Shown here piece by piece: positions 1 to 6,830 of a DNA stretch of 63,077 nt. This stretch comes from Pseudomonadota bacterium. Lineage in GTDB: Bacteria; Pseudomonadota; Alphaproteobacteria; Rhizobiales; Xanthobacteraceae. Position numbers and translations under genes: made by a program. Location of the stretch: the NCBI GenBank assembly GCA_023451825.1, contig JAEXYA010000058.1:1-63077 (forward strand), written 5' to 3'. The number at the start of each line of letters is the position of its first letter. Position 1 is the stretch's first letter. The notes under the pieces were generated by a model. The model was given only the letters and a program-made list of their open reading frames with translations, did no database searches and was not told where the DNA came from.

Positions 1-492
1 GTCGAGCGCGGCATCGTCAAGGTCGGCGAGGAAATCGAAATCGTCGGTATCCGCGCCACCCAGAAGACGATCTGCACCGGCGTTGAAATGTTCCGCAAGC
101 TGCTCGATCAGGGCCAGGCCGGCGACAACATCGGCGCGCTGCTGCGCGGCACCAAGCGTGAAGACGTCGAGCGCGGCCAGGTGCTGTGCAAGCCGGGTTC
201 GGTGAAGCCGCACACCAAGTTCAAGGCAGAAGCTTACATTCTGACCAAGGACGAAGGTGGCCGTCACACCCCGTTCTTCACGAACTACCGTCCGCAGTTC
301 TACTTCCGCACCACCGACGTGACCGGTGTCGTGCATCTGCCGGAAGGCACCGAAATGGTGATGCCGGGCGACAACATCGCCATGGAAGTGCACCTGATCG
401 TGCCGATCGCGATGGAAGAGAAGCTGCGCTTCGCCATCCGTGAAGGCGGCCGCACCGTCGGTGCTGGCGTCGTCGCTTCGATCATCGAGTAA
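1..492 (+). CDS. tuf: Elongation factor Tu, 3' part
   Basis: The reading frame is open from base 1 and encodes the last 163 residues of EF-Tu, the GTPase that delivers aminoacyl-tRNA to the ribosome. Domains II and III are recognisable: VERGIVKVGEEIEIVG, the GLLLRG-like loop (GALLRGTKREDVERGQ), and the conserved C-terminus from HTPFFTNYRPQFYFRTTDVT to REGGRTVGAGVV. The start lies left of the window. A hairpin terminator and tRNA-Trp follow. A second tuf begins at 62921 in the same orientation, so this organism has two copies bounding the window. Confidence 0.98.
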   Translation, partial: VERGIVKVGEEIEIVGIRATQKTICTGVEMFRKLLDQGQAGDNIGALLRGTKREDVERGQVLCKPGSVKPHTKFKAEAYILTKDEGGRHTPFFTNYRPQFYFRTTDVTGVVHLPEGTEMVMPGDNIAMEVHLIVPIAMEEKLRFAIREGGRTVGAGVVASIIE

Positions 493-502
493 TCGATTTA
501 AG

Positions 503-538
503 ACGGCGGGCAGGGGAGTTCCCTTGCCCGCCGTTTTG
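503..538 (+). terminator. Rho-independent terminator after tuf
   Basis: A GC-rich stem (ACGGCGGGCA at 503-512 with TGCCCGCCGT at 525-534), extended inward by GGG/CCC, is followed by a short T run. It lies 10 nt after the tuf stop codon and ends that transcript before the tRNA gene. Confidence 0.85.
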
Positions 539-639
539 ATTCCGGGGATGTTTTCGTTCCCGTGTGCAGTTCGGCTCTTGCAAATCAGGGGCCGCCTGTG
601 CTTCAAACGGCCCGAACCGGCGGCATGCCGCGGTTCTGT

Positions 640-715
640 AGGGGTGTAGCTCAGTTGGTAGAGTACCGGTCTCCAAAACCGGTTGTCGTAGGTTCGAGCC
701 CTACCGCCCCTGCCA
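640..715 (+). tRNA. trnW: tRNA-Trp (CCA anticodon)
   Basis: The 76-nt sequence folds as a cloverleaf: acceptor AGGGGTG (640-646) pairs with CGCCCCT (705-711), with G712 as discriminator and CCA encoded at 713-715. The anticodon arm CCGGT-CTCCAAA-ACCGG puts CCA at 673-675, which reads UGG. The T arm has the usual GGTTCGAGCC. The gene is intact; its 3' 46 nt serve as the attachment site of the element to its right. In alphaproteobacteria this tRNA usually sits between tuf and secE, but here secE is 27 kb away. Confidence 0.98.
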
Positions 716-718
716 TTT
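670..718 (+). repeat. attL: tRNA-Trp 3' end, left copy
   Basis: These 49 bp, from the anticodon loop through CCA plus three T residues, recur exactly at 16071-16119. The left flank (G669 versus A16070) and right flank (A719 versus T16120) differ, so the repeat edges are sharp. It is a tRNA-integrated att core, and the tRNA stays functional at this end. Confidence 0.95.
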
Positions 719-818
719 AACCGCCTGAAATCTCACATAAATATTGATCATCAAATGTTCTTCCGGCGGCGTTTGCTACCGGATTGCTACCCTTTGGGTC
801 CAAATTGATGGAGATCGC

Positions 819-1022
819 ATGAATATCCCCAAGCTGACCGACAGATCTCTGCTCGACTTGCACACTTTGATTGCTGAGACGCTCGCTGCGGACGATAAGC
901 TTCCGGCAAATGCGAAGCGCTGGGGCGTGCGGTCGTTCCCCGATTGGCAGCAGCAATCCGATGAGTTCGAGGCGGAGATGCGCGCACGCAAGATTCCGTT
1001 CTCGCCGACCAAGTGGACCTAG
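819..1022 (+). CDS. Small hypothetical protein between attL and integrase
   Basis: This 67-residue protein starts at ATG 819. The frame is open further upstream, but MNIPKLTDRSLLDL is the natural start. The gene converges on the integrase and the two overlap by 4 nt at their 3' ends. The sequence is mostly helical and charged, with DFPDWQ-like and PFSPTKW segments, and has no membrane segment. I recognise no family. Its place between att and int suggests element cargo or a recombination accessory, which is inference only. Confidence 0.55.
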   Translation: MNIPKLTDRSLLDLHTLIAETLAADDKLPANAKRWGVRSFPDWQQQSDEFEAEMRARKIPFSPTKWT

Positions 1023-2182
1023 ACCTCCGGCTTTCTGACCATCGCCCGGCGCAGGGCCTCGTCGGCTGCATTAGCGGCGCCTTCCTGCATGCCCGGCAGA
1101 ACGTGGCTGTAAAGGTCCAGGGTGATGCCGACCGAGCTGTGGCCCAAGCGTTCGCTGGCGACCTTGGGATGTGCTCCTGAGGCCAGCAGGTGGGTGGCGT
1201 GGGCGTGGCGCAGATCGTGGAAGCGATAGGCCGGCAGTCCGGTGCCCTTAATGCGTCGGATCCACTCCTGAGTGATCCAGACCGGCTCCATCATCTCGCC
1301 GTCGGGGCGGGTACAGACGAAGGTGTCCGCGGACAGTCCCATGCCGAGCTTCAGAAGGTCCTGGGCCTGCTCCAGCCGGTGGGCACGCAACTCCTGCACG
1401 ATCGTCGGCGCCAGCGCCACGGTCCGCGCTCGGCCGCTCTTGGGTGGTTTGAGGCGAATGCCGGCCTTGGTCTGCTCGGCACTCTCCACGATGGCCACCT
1501 GGCCGCGATCGAGATCGACATTGCGCCAGCGAAGCGCGGCGACCTCGCCACGTCGCAGGCCGAGCAGCACGGCAAGCACGGTGGGCAGGAAAACCTCGGT
1601 CCCGCGCAAAGCCTCGATAAGCGATCCGGTCTGCGACAGATCGTAGGTGGTCATTTGCGCGCGCTCGACCTTTGGCGGATCCACCGCGTCGGCCGGATTG
1701 CGAGCCAGAATCTGCCACTTCACAGCCTGCAGCAGCGCTTGCTTTAGAACCCGGTGGCAATGGTGGACTGTCCGCGGCGACAATCCACCAGCGGATTTCC
1801 GGCGACCGCTCGAGAGTAGAGTGGAATAGGCGGTCGAAATCGTCACCGGCGCAAGCTTGGTCAGGATCACCGTGCCGAGAACGGGCACGATGTTCTTTTG
1901 CGCAATCTCGGCATAGCGCTCGGCAGTGCGCGGCGCGACCTGCGTTTTGATATGCTCCAGCCACTTCTCGAAAAACAGTGCGACCGTCATCTTGTTCGGC
2001 TCAATCGCGGTGCCGTTCTTCAACTCGGTGATGAGACGGGCGCATTCGACGTTGGCCTGGCGCTTTGTCCCTTGGAAGGAATGCCAGCGGCGCTTCCGCT
2101 TGCCGGTGATTGGATCCTTCACTTCGAGGATGATGGAATAGCGATCCGACCCGATCGGCCGGTTGATGATGCTGCCTTTCAT
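1019..2182 (-). CDS. int: Tyrosine-type site-specific integrase
   Basis: This 387-residue phage integrase catalyses integration and excision at the tRNA-Trp site. An N-terminal arm-type binding region (about 1-60) is followed by a SAM-like core-binding domain (about 64-165) and the catalytic domain (about 175-370). The expected catalytic residues are visible: R210 in GLRRGE, K248 in PPKSGRARTV, H322 and R325 in HDLRHAHATHLL, H348 in LGHSS, and the nucleophile Y358 in TLDLYSHV. It is full length and its 3' end faces attL about 300 bp away. The regulator upstream overlaps its start by 4 nt, so the two are co-transcribed. Confidence 0.95.
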   Translation of the reverse strand: MKGSIINRPIGSDRYSIILEVKDPITGKRKRRWHSFQGTKRQANVECARLITELKNGTAIEPNKMTVALFFEKWLEHIKTQVAPRTAERYAEIAQKNIVPVLGTVILTKLAPVTISTAYSTLLSSGRRKSAGGLSPRTVHHCHRVLKQALLQAVKWQILARNPADAVDPPKVERAQMTTYDLSQTGSLIEALRGTEVFLPTVLAVLLGLRRGEVAALRWRNVDLDRGQVAIVESAEQTKAGIRLKPPKSGRARTVALAPTIVQELRAHRLEQAQDLLKLGMGLSADTFVCTRPDGEMMEPVWITQEWIRRIKGTGLPAYRFHDLRHAHATHLLASGAHPKVASERLGHSSVGITLDLYSHVLPGMQEGAANAADEALRRAMVRKPEV

Positions 2183-2556
2183 TGTTCTGTCTCCTGCAGT
2201 TCGAACAAGATCGTTTCACGCAGATAGTTTGTGATGTGGGCGACCATGGCGCGCTTGGTCGCATCGCCGTTCTCCCATCCCGGCTGGCATTGCATCTGAA
2301 ATGCGATCCAGCGGATGAGGTTGGCACTGGTATCGCTGTTTCCGACCAAAGCCTTTGACAGACTGTCGTCGCCTTGGGCGAACGACATTTCTAGTCGATG
2401 CTCGATTTCTTCACTGATAGACCGATCGGCCGGCGCCGCCGCGCGCTCAAGGCGCTGCTTCATCCCGTCCCGGATTCGGAATGTCAGATTTTTTGATCGC
2501 TTCTGCTCCGCTGGGAGGGCTGGGCGCCCCCTCTGCTTCTTTTTTTCAGCGTCCAT
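2179..2556 (-). CDS. Ribbon-helix-helix regulator upstream of integrase
   Basis: This 125-residue protein has a basic N-terminus (KKKQRGRPALPAEQKRSK) followed by an Arc-like pattern: strand KNLTFRIRD, then helices MKQRLERAAA and RSISEEIEHRLEMSF. That fits an RHH DNA-binding fold at about residues 20-60. The C-terminal half is unassigned. It is translationally coupled to int (ATGA overlap), so it could repress or time integrase expression or assist recombination. It faces the Xis-like gene across a divergent promoter region with an inverted repeat, a plausible operator. Confidence 0.75.
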   Translation of the reverse strand: MDAEKKKQRGRPALPAEQKRSKNLTFRIRDGMKQRLERAAAPADRSISEEIEHRLEMSFAQGDDSLSKALVGNSDTSANLIRWIAFQMQCQPGWENGDATKRAMVAHITNYLRETILFELQETEQ

Positions 2557-2610
2557 CCTTTGTCATCCTTCGCGGTCCTATTAAGCACAGGATATTGCGT
2601 GCGATAAATA

Positions 2611-2664
2611 TTGACAAGGGGGTACGAAGGCCTATTTTGCATTAAGGCACGTAATTTCACGTGC
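2611..2664 (+). promoter_or_regulatory. Divergent early promoter and operator-like inverted repeat
   Basis: TTGACA at 2611-2616 and TATTTT at 2633-2638 (16-bp spacer) form a good -35/-10 pair reading towards the Xis-like gene. Just downstream, GCACGT (2647-2652) and ACGTGC (2659-2664) are inverted around 6 nt, with a further ACGTGA half-site at 2669. A repressor bound here would cover the start of transcription. The neighbouring RHH protein is the obvious candidate ligand, by inference. Confidence 0.55.
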
Positions 2665-2712
2665 TTTAACGTGATTGGCCTTGGAAGTAGTGCCGCGTCG
2701 AGGCCGCCAGCA

Positions 2713-2922
2713 ATGGAGGCTAGTTTGAACGAAGAACTTCGGAATTTGCTGTCCACGCCGACCGCCGACGTTCCCGATGTGGGGCGTGTCTGCTTTGGCC
2801 TCAGCCGTAACGGCAGCTACGAGGCCGCCAAGCGCGGTGACTTTCCGACGATCAAGGTGGGGAGGCTTCTCAAGGTGCCGACCGCGCCGCTGCGCCGCCA
2901 GCTTGGGCTGGAGATCGCTTAA
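2713..2922 (+). CDS. AlpA/excisionase-like helix-turn-helix protein
   Basis: This 69-residue protein starts at ATG 2713 and matches the short winged-helix excisionase/AlpA pattern: GLSRNGSYEAAKRGDFPTIK then VGRLLKVPTAPLRRQLG. Family members bind att or promoter DNA to bend it and to direct excision or switch on island genes. It opens the rightward operon and overlaps the next start (TAATG). Some upstream in-frame codons exist, but residues before MEASLNEEL do not look coding. Confidence 0.8.
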   Translation: MEASLNEELRNLLSTPTADVPDVGRVCFGLSRNGSYEAAKRGDFPTIKVGRLLKVPTAPLRRQLGLEIA

Positions 2923-3113
2923 TGATCAAAGAAAAGGCCCGCCAGTGGGGCGAGCCGATTCCGAATGCGATTGTCTGCCAGGACACTAGTTCGGATTGTA
3001 TATCAGTCGCCCCAATCAATCTGCAAGTGTCTCGACTTATGCATCGCTGCGCCGTTTCGGCAGCGATTGCTGCGACCTTGGCCCCGATGGTGTGGGGAGG
3101 TGCGCATGACTAA
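2922..3113 (+). CDS. Small hypothetical protein
   Basis: This 63-residue reading frame starts at ATG 2922, coupled to the gene before it (TAATG), and overlaps the nuclease start at 3106 by 8 nt. The N-terminus (MIKEKARQWGEPIPNAI) is polar and the C-terminus is hydrophobic (VSAAIAATLAPMVWGG), compatible with a weak membrane segment. No family is recognised. It is kept because of its place in a tightly overlapping operon. Confidence 0.45.
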   Translation: MIKEKARQWGEPIPNAIVCQDTSSDCISVAPINLQVSRLMHRCAVSAAIAATLAPMVWGGAHD

Positions 3114-3453
3114 AGCATTTTACGCACTCGGTCGGCTGAAGTCCGGCACCATGAATAAGACCGAACAGGCTTATGCCGATCATCTCGATCGGCAGCGGCT
3201 CGGTGGCCAGCTTCAATGGTGGAAGTTCGAACCGATGAAATTTCGGCTTGCTGACAAGACCTTCTACACGCCGGACTTCGTCGTCCTGACCGCTGATGGA
3301 TATCTCGAATGCCACGAAGTCAAAGGCTTCTGGCAGGACGACGCCCGCGTCAAAATCAAAGTCGCCGCCGAAATTCATCCCCTTCGCTTCGTCGCCGTCA
3401 AGGCGCGCGCCAAGAAACACGGTGGCGGTTGGGATTGTGAGGTCTTCGCATGA
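3106..3453 (+). CDS. PD-(D/E)XK nuclease, DUF1064/resolvase-like
   Basis: This 115-residue protein starts at ATG 3106 (MTKAFYALGR). It has the layout of small phage PD-(D/E)XK endonucleases: TEQAYADHL, a hydrophobic strand with WKFEPMKFRLA, YTPDF carrying the metal-binding Asp at about 57, and LECHEVKGFW with Glu and Lys at about 71-73, then a closing strand LRFVAVKA. Such proteins (DUF1064) act as Holliday-junction or branched-DNA nucleases in phage replication, which fits its place before the primase-helicase. The exact substrate is unknown. Confidence 0.75.
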   Translation: MTKAFYALGRLKSGTMNKTEQAYADHLDRQRLGGQLQWWKFEPMKFRLADKTFYTPDFVVLTADGYLECHEVKGFWQDDARVKIKVAAEIHPLRFVAVKARAKKHGGGWDCEVFA

Positions 3454-3650
3454 AGCACAGCATCAATTGCCAGCTTGATAGCATCATTGAGTATGTGTGC
3501 GAAAAAGCACGCCAGCGCGTCATCCCGGTGGATGATCTGAAGACGATCGAAGAAAAGCTGCACTTGATGGGCGCCGCTGTAGCATTCGAGCGCCGCAGGA
3601 TCATCGCGCCGAGATTTTGGGAGGATTACACCGACGGAGGCGCCGCATGA
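3450..3650 (+). CDS. Small hypothetical protein
   Basis: This 66-residue protein starts at ATG 3450, overlaps the nuclease stop by 4 nt (ATGA) and is overlapped in the same way by the next gene. It is largely helical (LDSIIEYVCEKARQR, IEEKLHLMGAAVAFERRR) and basic towards the end. No family is recognised; the coupling implies a replication-module accessory. Confidence 0.55.
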   Translation: MKHSINCQLDSIIEYVCEKARQRVIPVDDLKTIEEKLHLMGAAVAFERRRIIAPRFWEDYTDGGAA

Positions 3651-4234
3651 CCGACACCTTCCAGAATTTCGCGCCGGATGATCTGTTCGGCGCGATCGCA
3701 GAGCAGGCGCGTGGCCGAATTCTGCCCCAGGCGGCGCGTGAGTGGTTCATCGGCAACGGCGTGCCTCCCATCAACCTCGTTAAAACATGGGCCGGATACT
3801 CGGATCTGGTGTTGCATGATGACGTCATTTTTCTCGACAACGGCTGCTTTGAGTTCTGCCGTTATAGAGAGGGAAAAGCGCAGCAAGCACTCACTTTTGT
3901 TGCGTGGTCCCGGGACGGCTACGCGGAGGACGTGATCGCGTGGCAGGCCCTGTCCGGGAAGGTCGCGGCTTGGCTCGGTCACGCCTGCATGCTTGGCGAA
4001 GACACGCTAGTCGGTCCCAGGCTTGGCGACGGGCTCACGGTCCATGCATCGCCACTCGATTGGTTTAAGGCCAACCGCTACGGCGTCGTTGTGCTCGATC
4101 CCGTCCGGTCCGGACCAAAGCTGCGCGACGCCGGCACGCTGATTGCCGGATCGATTGAAGCCGCCCGCAAACTCAAGAAGATGATGGCAGCAGAGCTTCC
4201 CAACATCCTCGTGCCGCAAGGGGAGCCTGCATGA
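3647..4234 (+). CDS. Conserved-looking phage protein upstream of primase
   Basis: This 195-residue protein starts at ATG 3647 (MTDTFQNFAPDDLF). Alternating strands and helices with VVVLDPVRSGPKL near residue 155 and DDVIFLDNG near 60 recall a degenerate Toprim or primase-associated domain, but I cannot confirm the Toprim Glu/DxD pattern. It overlaps the primase-helicase start by 4 nt, so the two proteins are made together, and a role in priming or in loading the helicase is plausible. Confidence 0.6.
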   Translation: MTDTFQNFAPDDLFGAIAEQARGRILPQAAREWFIGNGVPPINLVKTWAGYSDLVLHDDVIFLDNGCFEFCRYREGKAQQALTFVAWSRDGYAEDVIAWQALSGKVAAWLGHACMLGEDTLVGPRLGDGLTVHASPLDWFKANRYGVVVLDPVRSGPKLRDAGTLIAGSIEAARKLKKMMAAELPNILVPQGEPA

Positions 4235-5607
4235 ACTATATCACTCTGAAAGATGCGGAGCGCACCGAGCGGGCCGCAAAGCGGCTAGTGTTGCCCAACG
4301 ATATCGTCACTGAAGACAGCGCTGCCGTCACGTTTGTCGATATGCACGCTAATAACCTGCGCTATTGCCATTCAACCGGTGCGTGGTTTCGCTGGGAGCA
4401 TGTCTATTGGACGAAGGACCAGACCGGCATCGCGTTCCAGTGGGCTCGAGAGTTGGCCCGCAAGTTGGCCGAAAACCAAGACGAGCGGAAACGCTACATC
4501 ACCAACAAGACCAGCTTTGCTGGCGGGGTGGAGCGGTTTGCCAAGGTCGATCCCAAGCTTGCGGTTACCATGGACTATTGGGACGCCGATCCATGGTTGC
4601 TCGGCACTCCTGGCGGCACGGTTGATTTGCGCACCGGCAAACTGCGTGATGGTGTCCGGGATGACGGAATTACCAAAACGACTGCGATCGCACCGATCGA
4701 GACAGGCTGTCCGCTCTGGCTGAAATTCCTGCATGAAACGACAGGCGGCGATGCCGAACTGATCCGCTTCCTTCAGCAGTGGTGTGGCTACTGCCTCACC
4801 GGCCTGACCCGGGAGCATACGCTGGTGTTCGTCTATGGGCCCGGCGGCAACGGAAAGTCTGTGTTCCTCAACACCGTCGCCGGCATCATGAAGGACTATG
4901 GCACCACGGCGGCCATGGACACCTTCAGCGCCAGCAATGGCGATAAGCACCCGACTGACCTTGCCATGCTCCGCGGCGCCCGGCTGGTCACGGCATCTGA
5001 AACCGAAGAGGGCAGGGCTTGGGCTGAAGCACGCATCAAGCAGATGACCGGCGGTGATAAGATCGCGGCTCGATTCATGCGACAGGACTTCTTTGAGTTC
5101 CTGCCGCAGTTCAAGCTGATGATCGTCGGCAATCACAAACCGGTACTGCGCAACGTTGATGAAGCCGCGCGGCGGCGCTTCCTGATGGTGCCGTTCGAAC
5201 GCAAGCCGCAGAGCCCGGATCGGGAGCTAGAGCGCAAGCTGCAGGGCGAAGCGCCGGCCATCCTGCAATGGATGATCGATGGCTGCATGGACTGGCAGCA
5301 AAACGGCCTCTCAAAGCCGGCAATCGTGTTGGCCGCGACCGAGGAATATTTCAGCGATCAGGACTTGTTCAGTCATTGGCTGACTGAGGAGTGTGAGACC
5401 GACATCGACAATATGGACAAATCGGAAGCCAGCAGCGTGCTGTTCAAGTCATGGAAGGAATACGCAACTGGGTCGGGCAGCACTCCCGGCACGCAGTTAT
5501 CGTTCAAAGATCAAATGACGAGGCACGGCTTCAAGTTCATTCGCGGACGCAGAGCACGCGAGTTTTTCGGTATTAGAATCCGGCCAAAGGCAAGCTTTCA
5601 TGTGTGA
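4231..5607 (+). CDS. Phage/plasmid primase-helicase, P4/D5 family
   Basis: This 458-residue protein has the D5-N type region (about 40-190; DADPWLLGTPGGTVDLRTG is diagnostic) and a superfamily 3 helicase domain. Walker A is GPGGNGKSVF at about 203-212. A sensor-like ETEEGRAWAEARIKQMTGGD and the arginine-finger region RRFLMVPF follow, then a C-terminal winged-helix-like tail. P4-alpha and pox D5 relatives unwind origins and prime island or plasmid replication. It is shorter than P4 alpha (777 residues) because it lacks a fused N-terminal primase; the gene just upstream may supply that part. Origin-like repeats lie immediately downstream. Confidence 0.9.
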   Translation: MNYITLKDAERTERAAKRLVLPNDIVTEDSAAVTFVDMHANNLRYCHSTGAWFRWEHVYWTKDQTGIAFQWARELARKLAENQDERKRYITNKTSFAGGVERFAKVDPKLAVTMDYWDADPWLLGTPGGTVDLRTGKLRDGVRDDGITKTTAIAPIETGCPLWLKFLHETTGGDAELIRFLQQWCGYCLTGLTREHTLVFVYGPGGNGKSVFLNTVAGIMKDYGTTAAMDTFSASNGDKHPTDLAMLRGARLVTASETEEGRAWAEARIKQMTGGDKIAARFMRQDFFEFLPQFKLMIVGNHKPVLRNVDEAARRRFLMVPFERKPQSPDRELERKLQGEAPAILQWMIDGCMDWQQNGLSKPAIVLAATEEYFSDQDLFSHWLTEECETDIDNMDKSEASSVLFKSWKEYATGSGSTPGTQLSFKDQMTRHGFKFIRGRRAREFFGIRIRPKASFHV

Positions 5608-5618
5608 GCGTGACGACC

Positions 5619-5712
5619 GTGACGAGTGTGTCGGGCTTTTGCATTTGCGCTTGTACGCGCGCGCACGTGAGCGATTAACGGGAATTCGCGTCACACTCGT
5701 CACACTCGTCAC
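5619..5712. repeat. Inverted/direct 12-mer cluster, candidate origin
   Basis: GTGACGAGTGTG at 5619-5630 is matched by two overlapping inverted copies, CACACTCGTCAC at 5692-5703 and 5701-5712 (9-bp period). The spacer contains an alternating purine-pyrimidine run (TGTACGCGCGCGCACGTG, about 5652-5669). No gene occupies this gap between the primase-helicase and the DUF5681 gene. In P4-like elements iterons and origin sit beside the primase gene, so this is the best origin candidate in the element. Confidence 0.55.
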
Positions 5713-5731
5713 AGATGGAGGAAATTGAAAC

Positions 5732-6175
5732 GTGAATAAACAGGTTGAGAGCAGGTGGAAGCCGGGACAATCGGGTAACCCTCGTGGAAGGACTCCAGGA
5801 GCGCGACAGAAGCTCACCGAGTCGTTCATTGGCGATCTGCACAAGAAGTGGCAGGCGGATGGCGAAGACATCCTGGAGCGCGTGGCGAAGGATGATCCCA
5901 AGGCTATCGTGCAGGCAATGACGCAGCTGATGCCGAAAGACGTGGCACTGTCTGTCACGCAAGCGTTGCCAGGCAACATGCCGGCTGCGGACTGGTCTGT
6001 GATGATGGAGATCGTGCGGACAGTTCGAGACAACGCGCCTGCCGGCAATCCACCGACCGAACTGCTCGATGTCATCGCTGAAACAACGAGGATGTACTTC
6101 GCCAAACTAGTATCAAACGACACTGTGATGGTTGCAGATCCGGTAGCAAACGTTGCCGACAGCGCGAATTCGTGA
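5732..6175 (+). CDS. DUF5681-family protein, possible small terminase
   Basis: This 147-residue protein starts at GTG 5732 with GGAGG 10 nt upstream. Its N-terminus has the DUF5681 signature (WKPGQSGNPRGRTPGARQKLTESFIGDL). Members are common in alphaproteobacterial phages close to terminase genes, and a DNA-recognition role in packaging has been inferred for them. The remainder is helical and ends in a variable tail. It begins the block that runs to the large terminase. Calling it a small terminase is inference. Confidence 0.7.
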   Translation: MNKQVESRWKPGQSGNPRGRTPGARQKLTESFIGDLHKKWQADGEDILERVAKDDPKAIVQAMTQLMPKDVALSVTQALPGNMPAADWSVMMEIVRTVRDNAPAGNPPTELLDVIAETTRMYFAKLVSNDTVMVADPVANVADSANS

Positions 6176-6361
6176 GTCATATCAATAACGACAACCGGTT
6201 TTGATGTTCGGTGGCGATGTCCACAGCGGCCAGTGATCGAACGGTATGAAAGAGTACGATATGGTATAAGCGATTGATTTTGCTAGTTATTATGCGATTT
6301 TACCTTGATTGCGAAGTGTAGTTGCCTCAGAATCGCGTGAGATGATTTGGAGAACTACACA

Positions 6362-6657
6362 TTGGCTTTCCCTCAAGCGTTGATGGCGCCGCTCGGCCGG
6401 CTCGGTGTGTCGCAGTCGGTGGCTTACACGGCCACTGCCGGCACCGTTGCCAACCCGTTCGGCGCCCAGACCGTCAAGGTGCGCGTGGTCAGCACGACCG
6501 ACGCTCGCATCAGGATCGATAACAATCCCACGGCCGACGCCACTGAGCGATCCTGCCGGCCTTGAAGGCTGAATACTTCATCTGCGCACCCGGTCAAAAG
6601 ATCAGCGCCGTCCAGTTGACCGCTGGCGGCTCTCTCACCGTGACGGAGTGCCTATGA
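6362..6657 (+). pseudogene. Frameshifted small phage protein (decoration-like)
   Basis: The frame starts at TTG 6362 (SD GGAG at 6349) and reads MAFPQALMAPLGRLGVSQS, then VKVRVVSTTDARIRIDNNP to a stop at 6565. The natural continuation, ILPALKAEYFICAPGQKISA then VQLTAGGSLTVTECL, lies in another frame from about 6551 and ends at 6657, overlapping the next start by 4 nt. One added base near GAG at 6545 would join the halves into a beta-rich protein of about 98 residues. It is either a one-base deletion or a sequencing error; a programmed shift is less likely. Confidence 0.7.
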
Positions 6658-6830
6658 CCCGCTTCACCGACACCGTAGCCACAACGCTCCCTAAAGGTGC
6701 TGGCGAGTCCGTCAGGGCCGTTGCCGCGGCTCAGCATGCCACGGTAGCTCACTATCTCCGCACGGCCATCATGGACCGCCTGAAGGCTGATGGCGCCACC
6801 TTGGATCAGCGCACCGAGGAGACCGCTTGA
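6654..6830 (+). CDS. Small RHH/Arc-like protein
   Basis: This 58-residue protein starts at ATG 6654, overlapping the previous frame's stop (ATGA). The sequence TVATTLPKGAGESVRAVAAA followed by TVAHYLRTAIMDRLKADG looks like a strand plus two helices of an Arc-type ribbon-helix-helix protein. It is coupled to the next gene (TGATG). It could be a local regulator or a small DNA-binding packaging factor. Confidence 0.55.
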   Translation: MTRFTDTVATTLPKGAGESVRAVAAAQHATVAHYLRTAIMDRLKADGATLDQRTEETA

